A stretch of DNA of 64,000 nucleotides from Chitinophaga skermanii (GTDB taxonomy: Bacteria > Bacteroidota > Bacteroidia > Chitinophagales > Chitinophagaceae). Below, piece by piece: positions 27,463 to 36,764 of this stretch. Every line of letters begins with the position of its first letter. The first letter of the stretch is position 1. Below the pieces are notes generated by a model that saw only the letters and a list, made by a program, of their open reading frames with translations, did not search any database and was not told where the DNA came from. The stretch is from NCBI RefSeq assembly GCF_003259335.1, contig NZ_QLLL01000001.1:776406-840405 (forward strand). Reading direction: 5' to 3'. A program made the position numbers and the translations under genes.

Positions 27463-28176
27463 AATGTTTAGTTATGTACTATAGTAGTATAGGATTCTAA
27501 CTTTAAAATTACGAATTATATGTATATTTATATATTTGGAATATAAAAAATATGGCTTTATATAAGAAGTATTTTTTCTGTGTAATAAACACGTTGACCT
27601 GTAATTGCTTATAGCCCTTCAAACTAGTACCTTTCTTCCTACATTTTTGATCAACCACCCATATTTCCTCCGCAAATCAATTGCATAGTTGTTCGTTTGC
27701 TCAATTGTCATATATATAATTTACAAACGAGTTGTTAGCTAGCTGTAAATAGCAAAGTGAATAGCAGCTGGGAGGCAATAAATTCAATCTCAATACTTTA
27801 TCAAGAGAATGATAAGTAAACATAAAGGGAATGTCGATAGAATACCGATCAATTATCGATGTATATACGATGTATATACGATCAAACTACATGGAATTAC
27901 ATGGTGTTTACTTGGAAACTACATGGAACTTACTTGGAAGCTACATGGGAAGAACTTGATAGTTACAGTAAATGTGCACAGAAAATGCACAGAAGATACT
28001 TATATGAGATTATGTGAATTAAGGCTAAGCACAGGTAGGTAATAGGGTAAGTAAGCTATAAGGAAAATAAAGCCATGAGGATACCCTTCTGCCTATAAAG
28101 GGTCAAATATTACACCAATAAAAGATGGCTGTTCAATAAACAGTTAACTGCATAATATTGAACTACTTAAAATGAA
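27463..28176. other. Long intergenic stretch without a gene
   Basis: About 710 bp upstream of the T9SS protein gene and downstream of the metalloprotease terminator. I see no credible gene; the one open frame (27809-28042) consists of repeat sequence and is not protein-like. It contains the repeat cluster described at 27857-27948. Confidence 0.6.
27857..27948. repeat. CGATGTATATA tandem plus TTACTTGGAAACTACATGG repeats
   Basis: CGATGTATATA is repeated at 27857-27867 and 27868-27878. TTACTTGGAAACTACATGG (27908-27926) and TTACTTGGAAGCTACATGG (27930-27948) follow at a 22-bp period, preceded by ACTACATGGAATTACATGG. The 19-mer is the reverse complement of the 2352-2402 repeat with one substitution. 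Confidence 0.75.
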
Positions 28177-28207
28177 AACACCCCTTAGTAGGAAACTAAG
28201 AGGTGTT
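28177..28207 (-). terminator. Terminator of the metalloprotease gene
   Basis: AACACCCCTTAG pairs with CTAAGAGGTGTT (one mismatch), followed on the minus strand by TTTTC, about 28 bp after the stop codon at 28235. Confidence 0.75.
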
Positions 28208-28234
28208 AATCATGGTATCTGCTAACGATATAAA

Positions 28235-30811
28235 TTATTTGACTGCCAACGCTTTATCGATTGTGAAAACGATATTAGCGCGGTGTGCTTTTGTTTCTTC
28301 ATCACCTACAACTGCGGCAGCTAATTGTTGGCGGATTTTTTTCAAGTTATAGATAGCTACGCCTTTAGACACTGAATCGTACATAGTTGAACCAGGAATA
28401 GCGGCTAGCTGGCGAACATATTCGTTCTGCAAATACTGCCTGTACACGTTTACGTTACCTGCTAAATCTGCTGCGAAAATCGCTTTAGTTAAGTCGCCTA
28501 CTACTTCAGCTGCTGTGTATTTGTTACCATACAAGCGAGAGTTGGTGATTCTTTGTAAAGTAGTGGGGTGTAAAATGTGCATGATGGCACCACCACCGTG
28601 TGCAGCGAAGTTACCCGTGATTTTTGGATCTTCAGTACCTGACATGAAGTTGAAACCACGACGTTGCATTTGTAAGTATGGATACAATGACTCATCTGCT
28701 TTAAACGCATCTGGAGCAAAAACGTATTTCGTTAATACAGTCATTGCTTTCTTTTGCAGTTCATATGGAACCGGTGTAAATGGTTTTGTAGATGAATTTT
28801 GATCTGCAAAGCTTCTATCTACATATACACCACCAATGTAGCGGCTTACAACTTGGGTCATGCTATTACGTTGACCAACCAATGTACCGTAACGAGCTCT
28901 TAACTCGGCGTAAGATTGGCCAGGTTTGCTGTATTTAGCCTTCAATTTAGGCATGATGTTATTCACCAATTTATAACGATCTTCTGCATATGCAACCGCA
29001 TCGTTTGTTAAATCGTTGATCATCACGCGGGGATCGATGGCTTTACCTGGAGAACGCATATCGTCTGCGTCGTTACCGAATGCTAATTTAGGATCGGTGC
29101 TACGAGCAAGGATTTTGTCTAAGGTAGCTTTTTCATTTTCTGGCGTTGTTTCTACGTAACCATATTCGATTGCCCACAAATCGTAAGGACCAGGTTTAGT
29201 TGTATAGTAATCGCCTTGTTGGGATTTATCCAATGCTACGTTGATAGCTGGGTAATCCATTACAGAACCCAATTGGCCGTATTGACGGGTAAGGGATTTA
29301 TTGTTGATTTCAGCTGGAGACCATAACTGGCTTGATTTCATGTTGTGGTTCAAACCAAGGGTATGACCCATTTCATGCAAAATCAAGTAGTACAAGAATT
29401 GTTTGTGCATTTCAGATACTTCTGCAGGGCTAGCATTGCCAGCTTCTACGAAAGTAGCACCCGCTACGAACTGCGCTTTTAATTCTGCAGCCATTGTACA
29501 ACGAGCACCATCTGGGTGGAAGTGATTGTCGATTGCTTGGTTATTGAAAGCTGCACCGTTGTTAGATAACAAATCTTCCAATACTGGCGAGTAGCTACCA
29601 GAAGCCCACTCAACTGTGATATCTGCACCAAGGATTTGACCTGTTACTGGGTTTACGAAGCTTGGGCCGATTGCACCATAGCTAGGTGTAGCACTTGCTA
29701 CCCAACGGATCACGTTATATTGAACATCACCTGGATCCCAAGTAGCGTCATCTGGTTGCATTTTCATTACCACGGCATTTTTGAAACCAGCTTTTTCAAA
29801 AGCTTCGTTCCATTTCAAACCCGCTTCGATGATCGTTTGACGGTATTCAACCGGGGTCGTATTTTCTACATACCATACGATTGGTTCAACCGGTTCGCTG
29901 ATCGCAGCATTTGGATCTTTTTTCTTTAAGTTCCAACGGTGGATACGATCGCGGTATGGCGTTGCAGAAAGAGATGTTTGATCGTTTACTTCTTCAGAGA
30001 AGTAACCAATGCGTGGATCTTCTAAACGTGCGCGGAAATCATTTTTAGGCATTTCAATGAACGTGTGTTGCATACGTACACGTACATAGCGCGCATCAGT
30101 AATGTCTTTACCGCCACCATTGAAAGGCATTGGGTTGTCGTATGCTAAATCTACTTGGATAGCGGTATTTGTTGGGTACGCGCTGATTTTGTAGTATTTA
30201 GACTTTGTTGGATTTAAACCACCCAAGTTAAACATAGCACCTGGCGGCATACCTGGGGGTGTTGTTGGTTTTACGGGGTCGAGTTTATCACTCAACATCA
30301 AGCCATCCACAGCAATTAAATAACCGTTTTCATCTTCTGCCGATGGTTTATCAGAGAAAAACACGGCTTCAGAAATGTCTACGCCATCAGTTTTGCTTAC
30401 AGCGTTATTGGGGTCGTAGTAGAAGTTAGTGTTCACTAATTGGAACTCCACTTTATCATACGCCTTTTTCATTTTGAAAACGAAGTTGGAACGGTGCATA
30501 CTTTGGTTCAAGAACAAAGTGGTAGGACCGTTCATCGAGAAACTTTGGTAGACAAATGGTTTGTTTAATTGGTCTTTACGAATGTACATCTGAACACTCC
30601 CTGTTACAGTGTCTTGGTACAATGTGAAAAGACCGTCTTCTTTACGGCTAGATTTTACTTTGTCCGCAATTGAAGGCTTTTTAGGCGCAGCAGCGGCAGA
30701 TTTGGATGTGTCGACAGGGCTGGTTTTACTTTGCGCAAAACTTGGAGGGGTTGCCAAGGATGCCACTAGTAGGCCAAGGCATAGTCCGCTCAAGGGCGAT
30801 TTATAGGTCAT
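28235..30811 (-). CDS. Secreted zinc metalloprotease with DUF5117/DUF5118-type domains
   Basis: 858 residues from the ATG at 30811, which starts the signal peptide MTYKSPLSGLCLGLLVASLATPPSFAQ; an upstream TTG adds 12 residues without a function. The long N-terminal half (DGLFTLYQD, then QSMHRSNFVFKM) corresponds to the DUF5118/DUF5117 region of a Bacteroidota family. The zinc site is LHEMGHTLGLNHN near residue 477, i.e. HExxHxxGxxH of metzincins, with a downstream SVMDYPA (Met-turn). Periplasmic or surface peptidase; the substrate is unknown. No accessory gene is associated. Confidence 0.88.
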   Translation of the reverse strand: MTYKSPLSGLCLGLLVASLATPPSFAQSKTSPVDTSKSAAAAPKKPSIADKVKSSRKEDGLFTLYQDTVTGSVQMYIRKDQLNKPFVYQSFSMNGPTTLFLNQSMHRSNFVFKMKKAYDKVEFQLVNTNFYYDPNNAVSKTDGVDISEAVFFSDKPSAEDENGYLIAVDGLMLSDKLDPVKPTTPPGMPPGAMFNLGGLNPTKSKYYKISAYPTNTAIQVDLAYDNPMPFNGGGKDITDARYVRVRMQHTFIEMPKNDFRARLEDPRIGYFSEEVNDQTSLSATPYRDRIHRWNLKKKDPNAAISEPVEPIVWYVENTTPVEYRQTIIEAGLKWNEAFEKAGFKNAVVMKMQPDDATWDPGDVQYNVIRWVASATPSYGAIGPSFVNPVTGQILGADITVEWASGSYSPVLEDLLSNNGAAFNNQAIDNHFHPDGARCTMAAELKAQFVAGATFVEAGNASPAEVSEMHKQFLYYLILHEMGHTLGLNHNMKSSQLWSPAEINNKSLTRQYGQLGSVMDYPAINVALDKSQQGDYYTTKPGPYDLWAIEYGYVETTPENEKATLDKILARSTDPKLAFGNDADDMRSPGKAIDPRVMINDLTNDAVAYAEDRYKLVNNIMPKLKAKYSKPGQSYAELRARYGTLVGQRNSMTQVVSRYIGGVYVDRSFADQNSSTKPFTPVPYELQKKAMTVLTKYVFAPDAFKADESLYPYLQMQRRGFNFMSGTEDPKITGNFAAHGGGAIMHILHPTTLQRITNSRLYGNKYTAAEVVGDLTKAIFAADLAGNVNVYRQYLQNEYVRQLAAIPGSTMYDSVSKGVAIYNLKKIRQQLAAAVVGDEETKAHRANIVFTIDKALAVK

Positions 30812-30916
30812 AGATAAGCAGTTTATAAGCACATAAGATAGTATCAATATTGTATTGGATTTGTTAAATTTTGATAGGCGGCTATTTGTCGGTAAGGATT
30901 ACAGGGGGTAGAAAAG

Positions 30917-30950
30917 AAAAAGGGCTACCTATAATAGGGAACCCTTTTTT
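30917..30950 (-). terminator. Terminator of the phytase-like lipoprotein gene
   Basis: AAAAAGGG and CCCTTTTTT arms enclose an inner TCCCTAT..ATAGGTA pairing; on the minus strand it ends in TTTTTC. Confidence 0.6.
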
Positions 30951-30968
30951 ATAAAATATTCAAAACCA

Positions 30969-32141
30969 TTATGGCTTCCATTCAAACAAGTAAAATTGCG
31001 TTTCTTCGGTATCGCTGAAATTATTATCCACGATAAATACCAGGCTACGGTTGCCATTTGGTAAAACGGGGCCAAATGTAACACCTTCTACGTTATCGAT
31101 CATATTCACTTTGCCGGCAATCTTATCGAATGTAAATAAGGCTTTTACTTTTGGTTCTTTATAGTCGATACCTACCGTTGCTTTTTTCAATTCCATGATA
31201 TTGCTTACATCTGTGGCTTTTGATACATCCAAAAGATTAACACGGATGGTGTTGTTCTTTACACCGGTTGAAAATGAACGTTCGATAACCATGATTTGGT
31301 TTTCGTTGATTGCCATAATATCCGATACGCCGTTTACCCTGAAACCGTTCTTAGGATTGGGTATGCTTGCCACCGACGACAAAGGATACAAGTATTGTGC
31401 TATGGGCATTTTGGTGCTCAAATCGTACTTAATAATGCGGGTATAAATCTTTTGATCAATGGTGTCGGCACGTTCGCTATCGCCGTACAGGGGTTCTTCG
31501 CAGCTAACGAAGCAGTATTTATAATCCGGGGTAAAGGCTAGGCCTTCGAATACGCCGTTTCTACGAGGACCTTTTTCTTCCTTGCTCATTTCAAATTGAG
31601 CAGGAATAGGTAGGTTATATTGGGTGTTGCCGCTACTGTCTACAGCGGTAATACTAGGATCGGTGATGGCAGCGTAGGGTTGTTCCAAAGTACGTTCACC
31701 TTCGCTTGTCCAAAGGAAAACACGGCGTGTAGGATCGAATCGCAGTGCTTCGGGATCGGGCGTAAGTGCTGGGTTCACCGCACGTTTGGGATAAGTATCG
31801 CCATTCGGTAATTTGAACGTGGTGGATTTGATGAAGGAAACGCTATCGATTTTATAACCGTTAATATGTACACGGCCTGTATAGAACCTTGCGGGAGCTA
31901 AATCAGAGCGATCATCACAAATCATATAATACTCCTGTTTATCGGCGTTGTAGTCGATGCCGGATAAACCGCCGATATCAATGCCTTCAAACTTGGTGTG
32001 GTTTGGTAATACGTATTGGTGGTGGAACACTAGCGTTCCTTTCTCCTTTGGAGATTCCTGTACTTTTGTTGTTTTACAAGCCGTTATAAAGGCTATAAAC
32101 ACGAATAGGAATCCTAACTGCTGCCATGATTTCCCTGCCAT
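30969..32141 (-). CDS. Esterase-like phytase-family lipoprotein
   Basis: 390 residues. Lipoprotein signal peptide with lipobox FITAC, so lipid-anchored Cys22. The body is the phytase-like beta-propeller family: IDIGGLSGIDYNADKQEYYMICDDRSD, then NPDPEALRFDP-type and GVFEGLAFTPDYKYCFVSCE, with many Asp/Glu that bind calcium in this family. The family is named for weak esterase/phytase similarity; real substrates are mostly unknown. It is transcribed alone; the intervals on both sides contain terminators. Confidence 0.8.
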   Translation of the reverse strand: MAGKSWQQLGFLFVFIAFITACKTTKVQESPKEKGTLVFHHQYVLPNHTKFEGIDIGGLSGIDYNADKQEYYMICDDRSDLAPARFYTGRVHINGYKIDSVSFIKSTTFKLPNGDTYPKRAVNPALTPDPEALRFDPTRRVFLWTSEGERTLEQPYAAITDPSITAVDSSGNTQYNLPIPAQFEMSKEEKGPRRNGVFEGLAFTPDYKYCFVSCEEPLYGDSERADTIDQKIYTRIIKYDLSTKMPIAQYLYPLSSVASIPNPKNGFRVNGVSDIMAINENQIMVIERSFSTGVKNNTIRVNLLDVSKATDVSNIMELKKATVGIDYKEPKVKALFTFDKIAGKVNMIDNVEGVTFGPVLPNGNRSLVFIVDNNFSDTEETQFYLFEWKP

Positions 32142-32204
32142 AATAATTACGTTAAAGCTGCAAGTTATTGAATTTTGCGGGGTCGGCAGTTTAAGAAAAT
32201 GAAA

Positions 32205-32227
32205 AGTCCCGGCGATGGGCCGGGACT
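32205..32227 (-). terminator. Terminator of the LytTR response-regulator gene
   Basis: AGTCCCGG (32205-32212) pairs with CCGGGACT (32220-32227), followed on the minus strand by TTTTC. It lies 5 bp beyond the stop at 32232. Confidence 0.75.
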
Positions 32228-32231
32228 AACA

Positions 32232-32972
32232 CTATTTTTTATTTGACATAATCTTTTCTTTCATCTGTGCCATAAACGGCTCGCGGTAGGTGTCGCCAAT
32301 GGGAATGGTACTGGAGGTATTTTCCAGGTGTACCATATTACCTTCAATCATCGTGATATAAGCGGTTGCAATAATGAAGGATTTATGTGTACGCGTAAAG
32401 CGGCCTGCTGGCAATCGTTCTTCGAGATCTTTGATATTCAATAAGGCAATGATTTTTTCGCCTTGTTGGGTATTGATGCTAACGTAGTTTTTCAAACCTT
32501 CGATGTAAACAATATCGGGCAAATTGATTTTGATGAGTTTGCCTTTTTGTTCTGTTTTTACGAAAATGAAATCGTCCTCTTCTTGGGCTGCTGGCTGTGA
32601 TGGAGTATTGCCAATGGGGGTAATGAACGACATAGCGCGTTGCGCTCCTTTAATGAAGCGAGCAAACGAAATGGGTTTCAACAAGTAATCCAACACATCA
32701 TTCTCAAATCCCTCGAAAGCGTATTCACTGTAGGCCGTCGTTAAAATTACCTTACTTTTCCCGTTAATTGCTTTAATGAAATCTATGCCTGTCATGGTGG
32801 GCATTTGCACATCCAAGAAAACCAAATCAATTTTTTGCGAGTTCACTACTTGTAGTGCTTCAACGGGATCTGTACTGGTAAATACCAAGTTAAGGAAAGG
32901 TGTTTTACCGATATGATGCACTAATAAATCAATGGCATGTTGTTCATCATCTACAATAATGCAGTTTATCAT
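32232..32972 (-). CDS. LytTR-family response regulator
   Basis: 246 residues. Receiver domain residues 1-120 with DDE (8-10), phosphoacceptor Asp54 in LVFLDVQMP and Lys in LKPI. The LytTR DNA-binding domain (about 145-240) has IVYIEGLKNYVSI, LKDLEERLPAGRFTRTHKSFII. It is 2 bp downstream of the sensor kinase gene, so the two form a LytS/LytTR-type two-component system. LytTR boxes were not searched for. Confidence 0.93.
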   Translation of the reverse strand: MINCIIVDDEQHAIDLLVHHIGKTPFLNLVFTSTDPVEALQVVNSQKIDLVFLDVQMPTMTGIDFIKAINGKSKVILTTAYSEYAFEGFENDVLDYLLKPISFARFIKGAQRAMSFITPIGNTPSQPAAQEEDDFIFVKTEQKGKLIKINLPDIVYIEGLKNYVSINTQQGEKIIALLNIKDLEERLPAGRFTRTHKSFIIATAYITMIEGNMVHLENTSSTIPIGDTYREPFMAQMKEKIMSNKK

Positions 32973-32974
32973 GG

Positions 32975-34090
32975 CTAGAAATTAACAGTCAATTCAGTTA
33001 TGTAAAAATTATCGTCTTCCTGTACTTTAAGCGTATGTTTCTTTTCGTACATGAGTTGTAAGCGGTGGCGTACATTCTTGAGGCCAATCCCGGTTGATAG
33101 TTCTTTTGTGCCTTTTTTCTTCTTGTTACAAATATAAAACCGCAATTTCGAATCATCAACATCTACTTGTATCACCAATGGCTCGTTCGGGTTTAAAAGG
33201 TCGCCATGTTTGAATGCATTTTCAACTAATGTAATTAGTATTAGCGGTACAATGCGGGCTTTATGATTGGTAATGTTTTCGTTATAAAGAATGCTTAGCT
33301 TGTTATTGAAGCGCATTTGGTTAATGTCGATCACATTTTTCATGTGTAATAACTCGCGGTCTAAACTCACAAGACCATTTGCATCTTCTTCTTTCCCCAA
33401 CGCGTAGCGCATAATATCAGATAGTAATAATACCGCGTGTGATACTTCATCACTTAGCGGCACGGTTTTACTATAAATGAAATTGAGCGAATTGAAGAGG
33501 AAGTGTGGATTGATTTGGTATTTAATAGCAGATAGCTCAGCATCCAGTTTCTGTTTCTCTAGTTCTTTCTGTGTTTTGGCGCGGTTATTCCAATCAATCA
33601 CTAAGGCCACTACAAATATCACCACCAAATTCAGCAAATAACCTATCACTAGCGAAGCCAAGAAGAACAATTTCCGGTTTTCGAGCACCCAGTATTTGAA
33701 AGCCATACTGCTATCATTATCCTGCCGGGTTTTGCGCATCGATATTTCGTACGTTTCGTGTACTAAGCCGTAATCTAACCAAAAGCTTACAATAATCTTC
33801 ACTACTAATATCCCTAGCACAATCATAAAGAACCGGCCAAATTTCCTATTGTGGAAAAGGGGAATCATGGCGTGGTAAATAAGGATATACGTGAATATCG
33901 TGTTTTCCAATAAACCACGTATGCTGCTTAATACCATTCCGGCTAAGGAGTTATGACCATTATTAAATGAGGCCATGTACACGTTCCAAGCCATGAATAT
34001 AGCGAAGCCATAATAGACTAACAGGATGAGGAAAATGATGAAAATCTTCTTCCAGTCGCGTTTGATGATATTTTTTATTTGTTCGAACAT
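32975..34090 (-). CDS. LytS/YehU-type sensor histidine kinase
   Basis: 371 residues. Four or so membrane spans in residues 13-165, then the His_kinase domain: QINPHFLFNSLNFIYSK with phosphorylated His196, and the ATP-binding ILITLVENAFKHG. No separate sensor domain is seen; sensing is presumably membrane-based. Coupled to the LytTR regulator 2 bp downstream. An outer-membrane barrel gene lies 53 bp upstream on the same strand, giving a possible barrel-kinase-regulator operon. Confidence 0.92.
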   Translation of the reverse strand: MFEQIKNIIKRDWKKIFIIFLILLVYYGFAIFMAWNVYMASFNNGHNSLAGMVLSSIRGLLENTIFTYILIYHAMIPLFHNRKFGRFFMIVLGILVVKIIVSFWLDYGLVHETYEISMRKTRQDNDSSMAFKYWVLENRKLFFLASLVIGYLLNLVVIFVVALVIDWNNRAKTQKELEKQKLDAELSAIKYQINPHFLFNSLNFIYSKTVPLSDEVSHAVLLLSDIMRYALGKEEDANGLVSLDRELLHMKNVIDINQMRFNNKLSILYNENITNHKARIVPLILITLVENAFKHGDLLNPNEPLVIQVDVDDSKLRFYICNKKKKGTKELSTGIGLKNVRHRLQLMYEKKHTLKVQEDDNFYITELTVNF

Positions 34091-34143
34091 ATCTTCTTCC
34101 TAGAATGATAAATATAACACTCCTAATTCAAAATGCAAGTGAC

Positions 34144-36564
34144 TTAAAGTCCACTTGCATTTGTACGGCTGTTTTCTGATTCGATACTACTTTTCCTTGT
34201 TTTCGTTTGTTTCACATTTTTATTACCAAAAGAGTAATTGAAAGTGAGGTTTACAACACGAGAATCAGGGATAGAATGTACTTTGTTCAGGATATTTTGA
34301 TAATCAACTTTGTAATCTACTTTACGGCTATGGAAAATATCGGTAACACCTAATTTCAATGAGCCTTTGTCTTTCAAGATGGTTTTCTTCACACCCAAAT
34401 CCAAAGAAGCCATTGCGCCAATGTTAGTAACACCCATTACCATTGGTGTAGAAGCAGAACCGGTTACTTCCAAAACAAACTTTTTAGGCAAGGTAATCGT
34501 ATTGGTAGAATTGAACATTAAGGCGAAGCTATTGGTTTCGAAACCACCTTGGCTACCATCTTTCACGTTAAAGTACAAACCGTTTAACATGGTCATGGTT
34601 TGCCATTTTTTGTACAACATTTTAGTAAAGACCATGCTAGCATAGGCTACGTTAAATTTACCGAGGTTGTCGTAAGTAGTTACTAATGTTTTCTTTTCTT
34701 CATCTTGTTTATAAACCATTGTTAAAGCATTGCCACTGTGTACCCAACCAACTTTCGTGATAAACGTGTATTTGTAGATAAATCCAGCTTCCATGGCGTG
34801 TAAGTCCATCGGTTTAATGTTAGGATTACCTTGGGAATAGGTATAAGCGTTTTTATAATTGATGAATGGGTTCACAATATCATAACCAAATCGTTGGATG
34901 CTTCTTCGGTAGCTGAAGCTATAGATATGTGCCATATCCTTATTATAGTTCACGTTTACGCTAGGAAATAATTGCAAATAGTTGCGGTCGAAAGAACTAG
35001 CCGCCGAATTTTCCGTAGCGCGTAAGTCACCTTTTGCGTAAGTATGTTCTAAACGTAATGCAGCGGTTAATGCAAGCTTTTTGATGCTTTTAGAACCTTG
35101 TAAGTAGGCTGCGTTGACGTTTTCTTTATAGATAAAGTGGTTTGTTTTGCTGACATCATTTTCCCATTTACCGGTGTTTAATAATTCCCAGTTTAGGTCG
35201 TTATCTGTTTGTGTATAAGTTGATTTAACACCGCCTTCCCATTTGGCGAATTTCGTTGTGCGTTCGTAATCGGCGCTGAGTGAGTATAAATTGATATTGG
35301 ATAATGAGTTGTTACGCAATGCATCTTGGCGGAATGGGCTAGTGCTGTTGGGTAAGAAGTAGGCTGTGTTAAAGCCATCGTACCAATCTTTATTGAAATT
35401 GAAATAGTCGAAGTTGATGGTGAATTCTTTCCTTTTGAGCGCATTGGCGTATTTGTAGTATGCGTTCGCAGAAGGGTTAAAGGTTCTTACATCGCCGGTA
35501 TTAATTTGCGATAAAGTAGAATCCGTTTGTTTGCCTTGGAAACCCAAGTAAGTCATGTTTTCATTCAAACGATCGCGGTCCGAGAAGCTGCCTTTCAACA
35601 ATACACCAAACGAGTTTTTCGAGTTAAGGTCGTAGTCTACGCCCACTTTCACGTTATGTGTTTGTGCTTTTTCATCAACTGGGTTTACATCGTGGATAAC
35701 ATAGTTATTCGTGAAGTATCGATCACTAATGGCGTTATTGCGGGTTTTGGTATACAAGTAATCGTAACCACCGTAGATATTCACTTTTTTATTACGGTTA
35801 TTCAACGTAATACCTCCATTACCACGTGGAAATACACCAGCACCACCACCTAAAGTAAGTGTACCGTTGGTACCGAAGTTTTTATTCTTTACGAATTTGA
35901 TATTGATGATAGCACCATCTTGTGCATCGTATTTCACCGATGGATTACTCATAATCTCCAGTTTATCGATGTTGTTGGCCGACATGCCGCTCAACTGGTT
36001 CTTTAAATCATCTGGAGATAAACGTGAGGGTCTACCATCGATATACACTGTAACAGGTTTACCGTTCAAGGTGAGTTTGTTACTTTGATTCTCTATCACA
36101 ACACCCGGTGCTTTTTGGATCAATTCGTAGGCAGTAGAACCCGTAGCAGCTGGGGAACCGGCTACGTTCATGGTCATTTTATCACCACTCATCGTGATTA
36201 ACGGTGGTGTTGTTTTTACTTCAACGGCTTTGAGGCTGCTGCTGGTGCTGTTCAATAAGATTGTTGGAATGTTGATGGTATTGTTGTTCACAGCGATGTT
36301 CGCAATCGTTGTGTCTTTGAATCCCATGAAGGTAACACGTAAGCTATAGGCCCCGTTTTTTAAGCTATTGAAAACGAATTCGCCTTTGTCATTAGTTGTT
36401 TTGATAATCGGGGTAGAATTGGTAGCTGACAAGGTTACCGTGGCGGACGGTAAACCTTGCTTGCTACCTGCGTCGGCAATGGAACCTTTAATTGTTTGAG
36501 CATTTGCGGCAAAACCGGTTACTAAAAATGCTCCAAGTATTAGATGGCGTTTAATAGATTTCAT
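34144..36564 (-). CDS. Outer-membrane beta-barrel protein, TonB-receptor-like with carboxypeptidase-regulatory domain
   Basis: 806 residues. Signal peptide MKSIKRHLILGAFLVTGFAANAQ; residues ~24-110 form a carboxypeptidase-regulatory/CNA-like beta domain (TIKGSIADAGSKQGLPSATVTL). A plug-like region (YELIQKAPGVVIENQSN, LNGKPVTVYIDGRPSR) and a C-terminal barrel of the OMP_b-brl family follow. It is shorter than SusC proteins and lacks a SusD partner. The two-component genes immediately downstream may report on it or regulate it. Ligand unknown. Confidence 0.82.
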   Translation of the reverse strand: MKSIKRHLILGAFLVTGFAANAQTIKGSIADAGSKQGLPSATVTLSATNSTPIIKTTNDKGEFVFNSLKNGAYSLRVTFMGFKDTTIANIAVNNNTINIPTILLNSTSSSLKAVEVKTTPPLITMSGDKMTMNVAGSPAATGSTAYELIQKAPGVVIENQSNKLTLNGKPVTVYIDGRPSRLSPDDLKNQLSGMSANNIDKLEIMSNPSVKYDAQDGAIINIKFVKNKNFGTNGTLTLGGGAGVFPRGNGGITLNNRNKKVNIYGGYDYLYTKTRNNAISDRYFTNNYVIHDVNPVDEKAQTHNVKVGVDYDLNSKNSFGVLLKGSFSDRDRLNENMTYLGFQGKQTDSTLSQINTGDVRTFNPSANAYYKYANALKRKEFTINFDYFNFNKDWYDGFNTAYFLPNSTSPFRQDALRNNSLSNINLYSLSADYERTTKFAKWEGGVKSTYTQTDNDLNWELLNTGKWENDVSKTNHFIYKENVNAAYLQGSKSIKKLALTAALRLEHTYAKGDLRATENSAASSFDRNYLQLFPSVNVNYNKDMAHIYSFSYRRSIQRFGYDIVNPFINYKNAYTYSQGNPNIKPMDLHAMEAGFIYKYTFITKVGWVHSGNALTMVYKQDEEKKTLVTTYDNLGKFNVAYASMVFTKMLYKKWQTMTMLNGLYFNVKDGSQGGFETNSFALMFNSTNTITLPKKFVLEVTGSASTPMVMGVTNIGAMASLDLGVKKTILKDKGSLKLGVTDIFHSRKVDYKVDYQNILNKVHSIPDSRVVNLTFNYSFGNKNVKQTKTRKSSIESENSRTNASGL

Positions 36565-36711
36565 ATAGGTTGTGTTGATGATGTAAAAGTATTTCCATCT
36601 AACTGGCCCATAAAAAATGTTACACCAACAGGTTAAAAATCGGTATCAACCCCCTAATTTCTCCTATTACATAAAAAACATATCTACAAACAGCCGCTTT
36701 ATACAAAGAAA

Positions 36712-36738
36712 AACGCATTGCCTTTATGGCAATGCGTT
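36712..36738 (-). terminator. Terminator of the CocE-type hydrolase gene
   Basis: AACGCATTGCC / GGCAATGCGTT perfect 11-bp stem with a TTTAT loop; T-rich on the minus strand. Located 27 bp beyond the stop codon at 36765. Confidence 0.85.
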
Positions 36739-36764
36739 GTATAATGAACCTCTAAAAAGTGAAA

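Noticed and set aside
27809-28042. 77-codon open frame in the long intergenic region
   Set aside because: It lies across the repeat cluster and its translation follows the repeats, with no family pattern.
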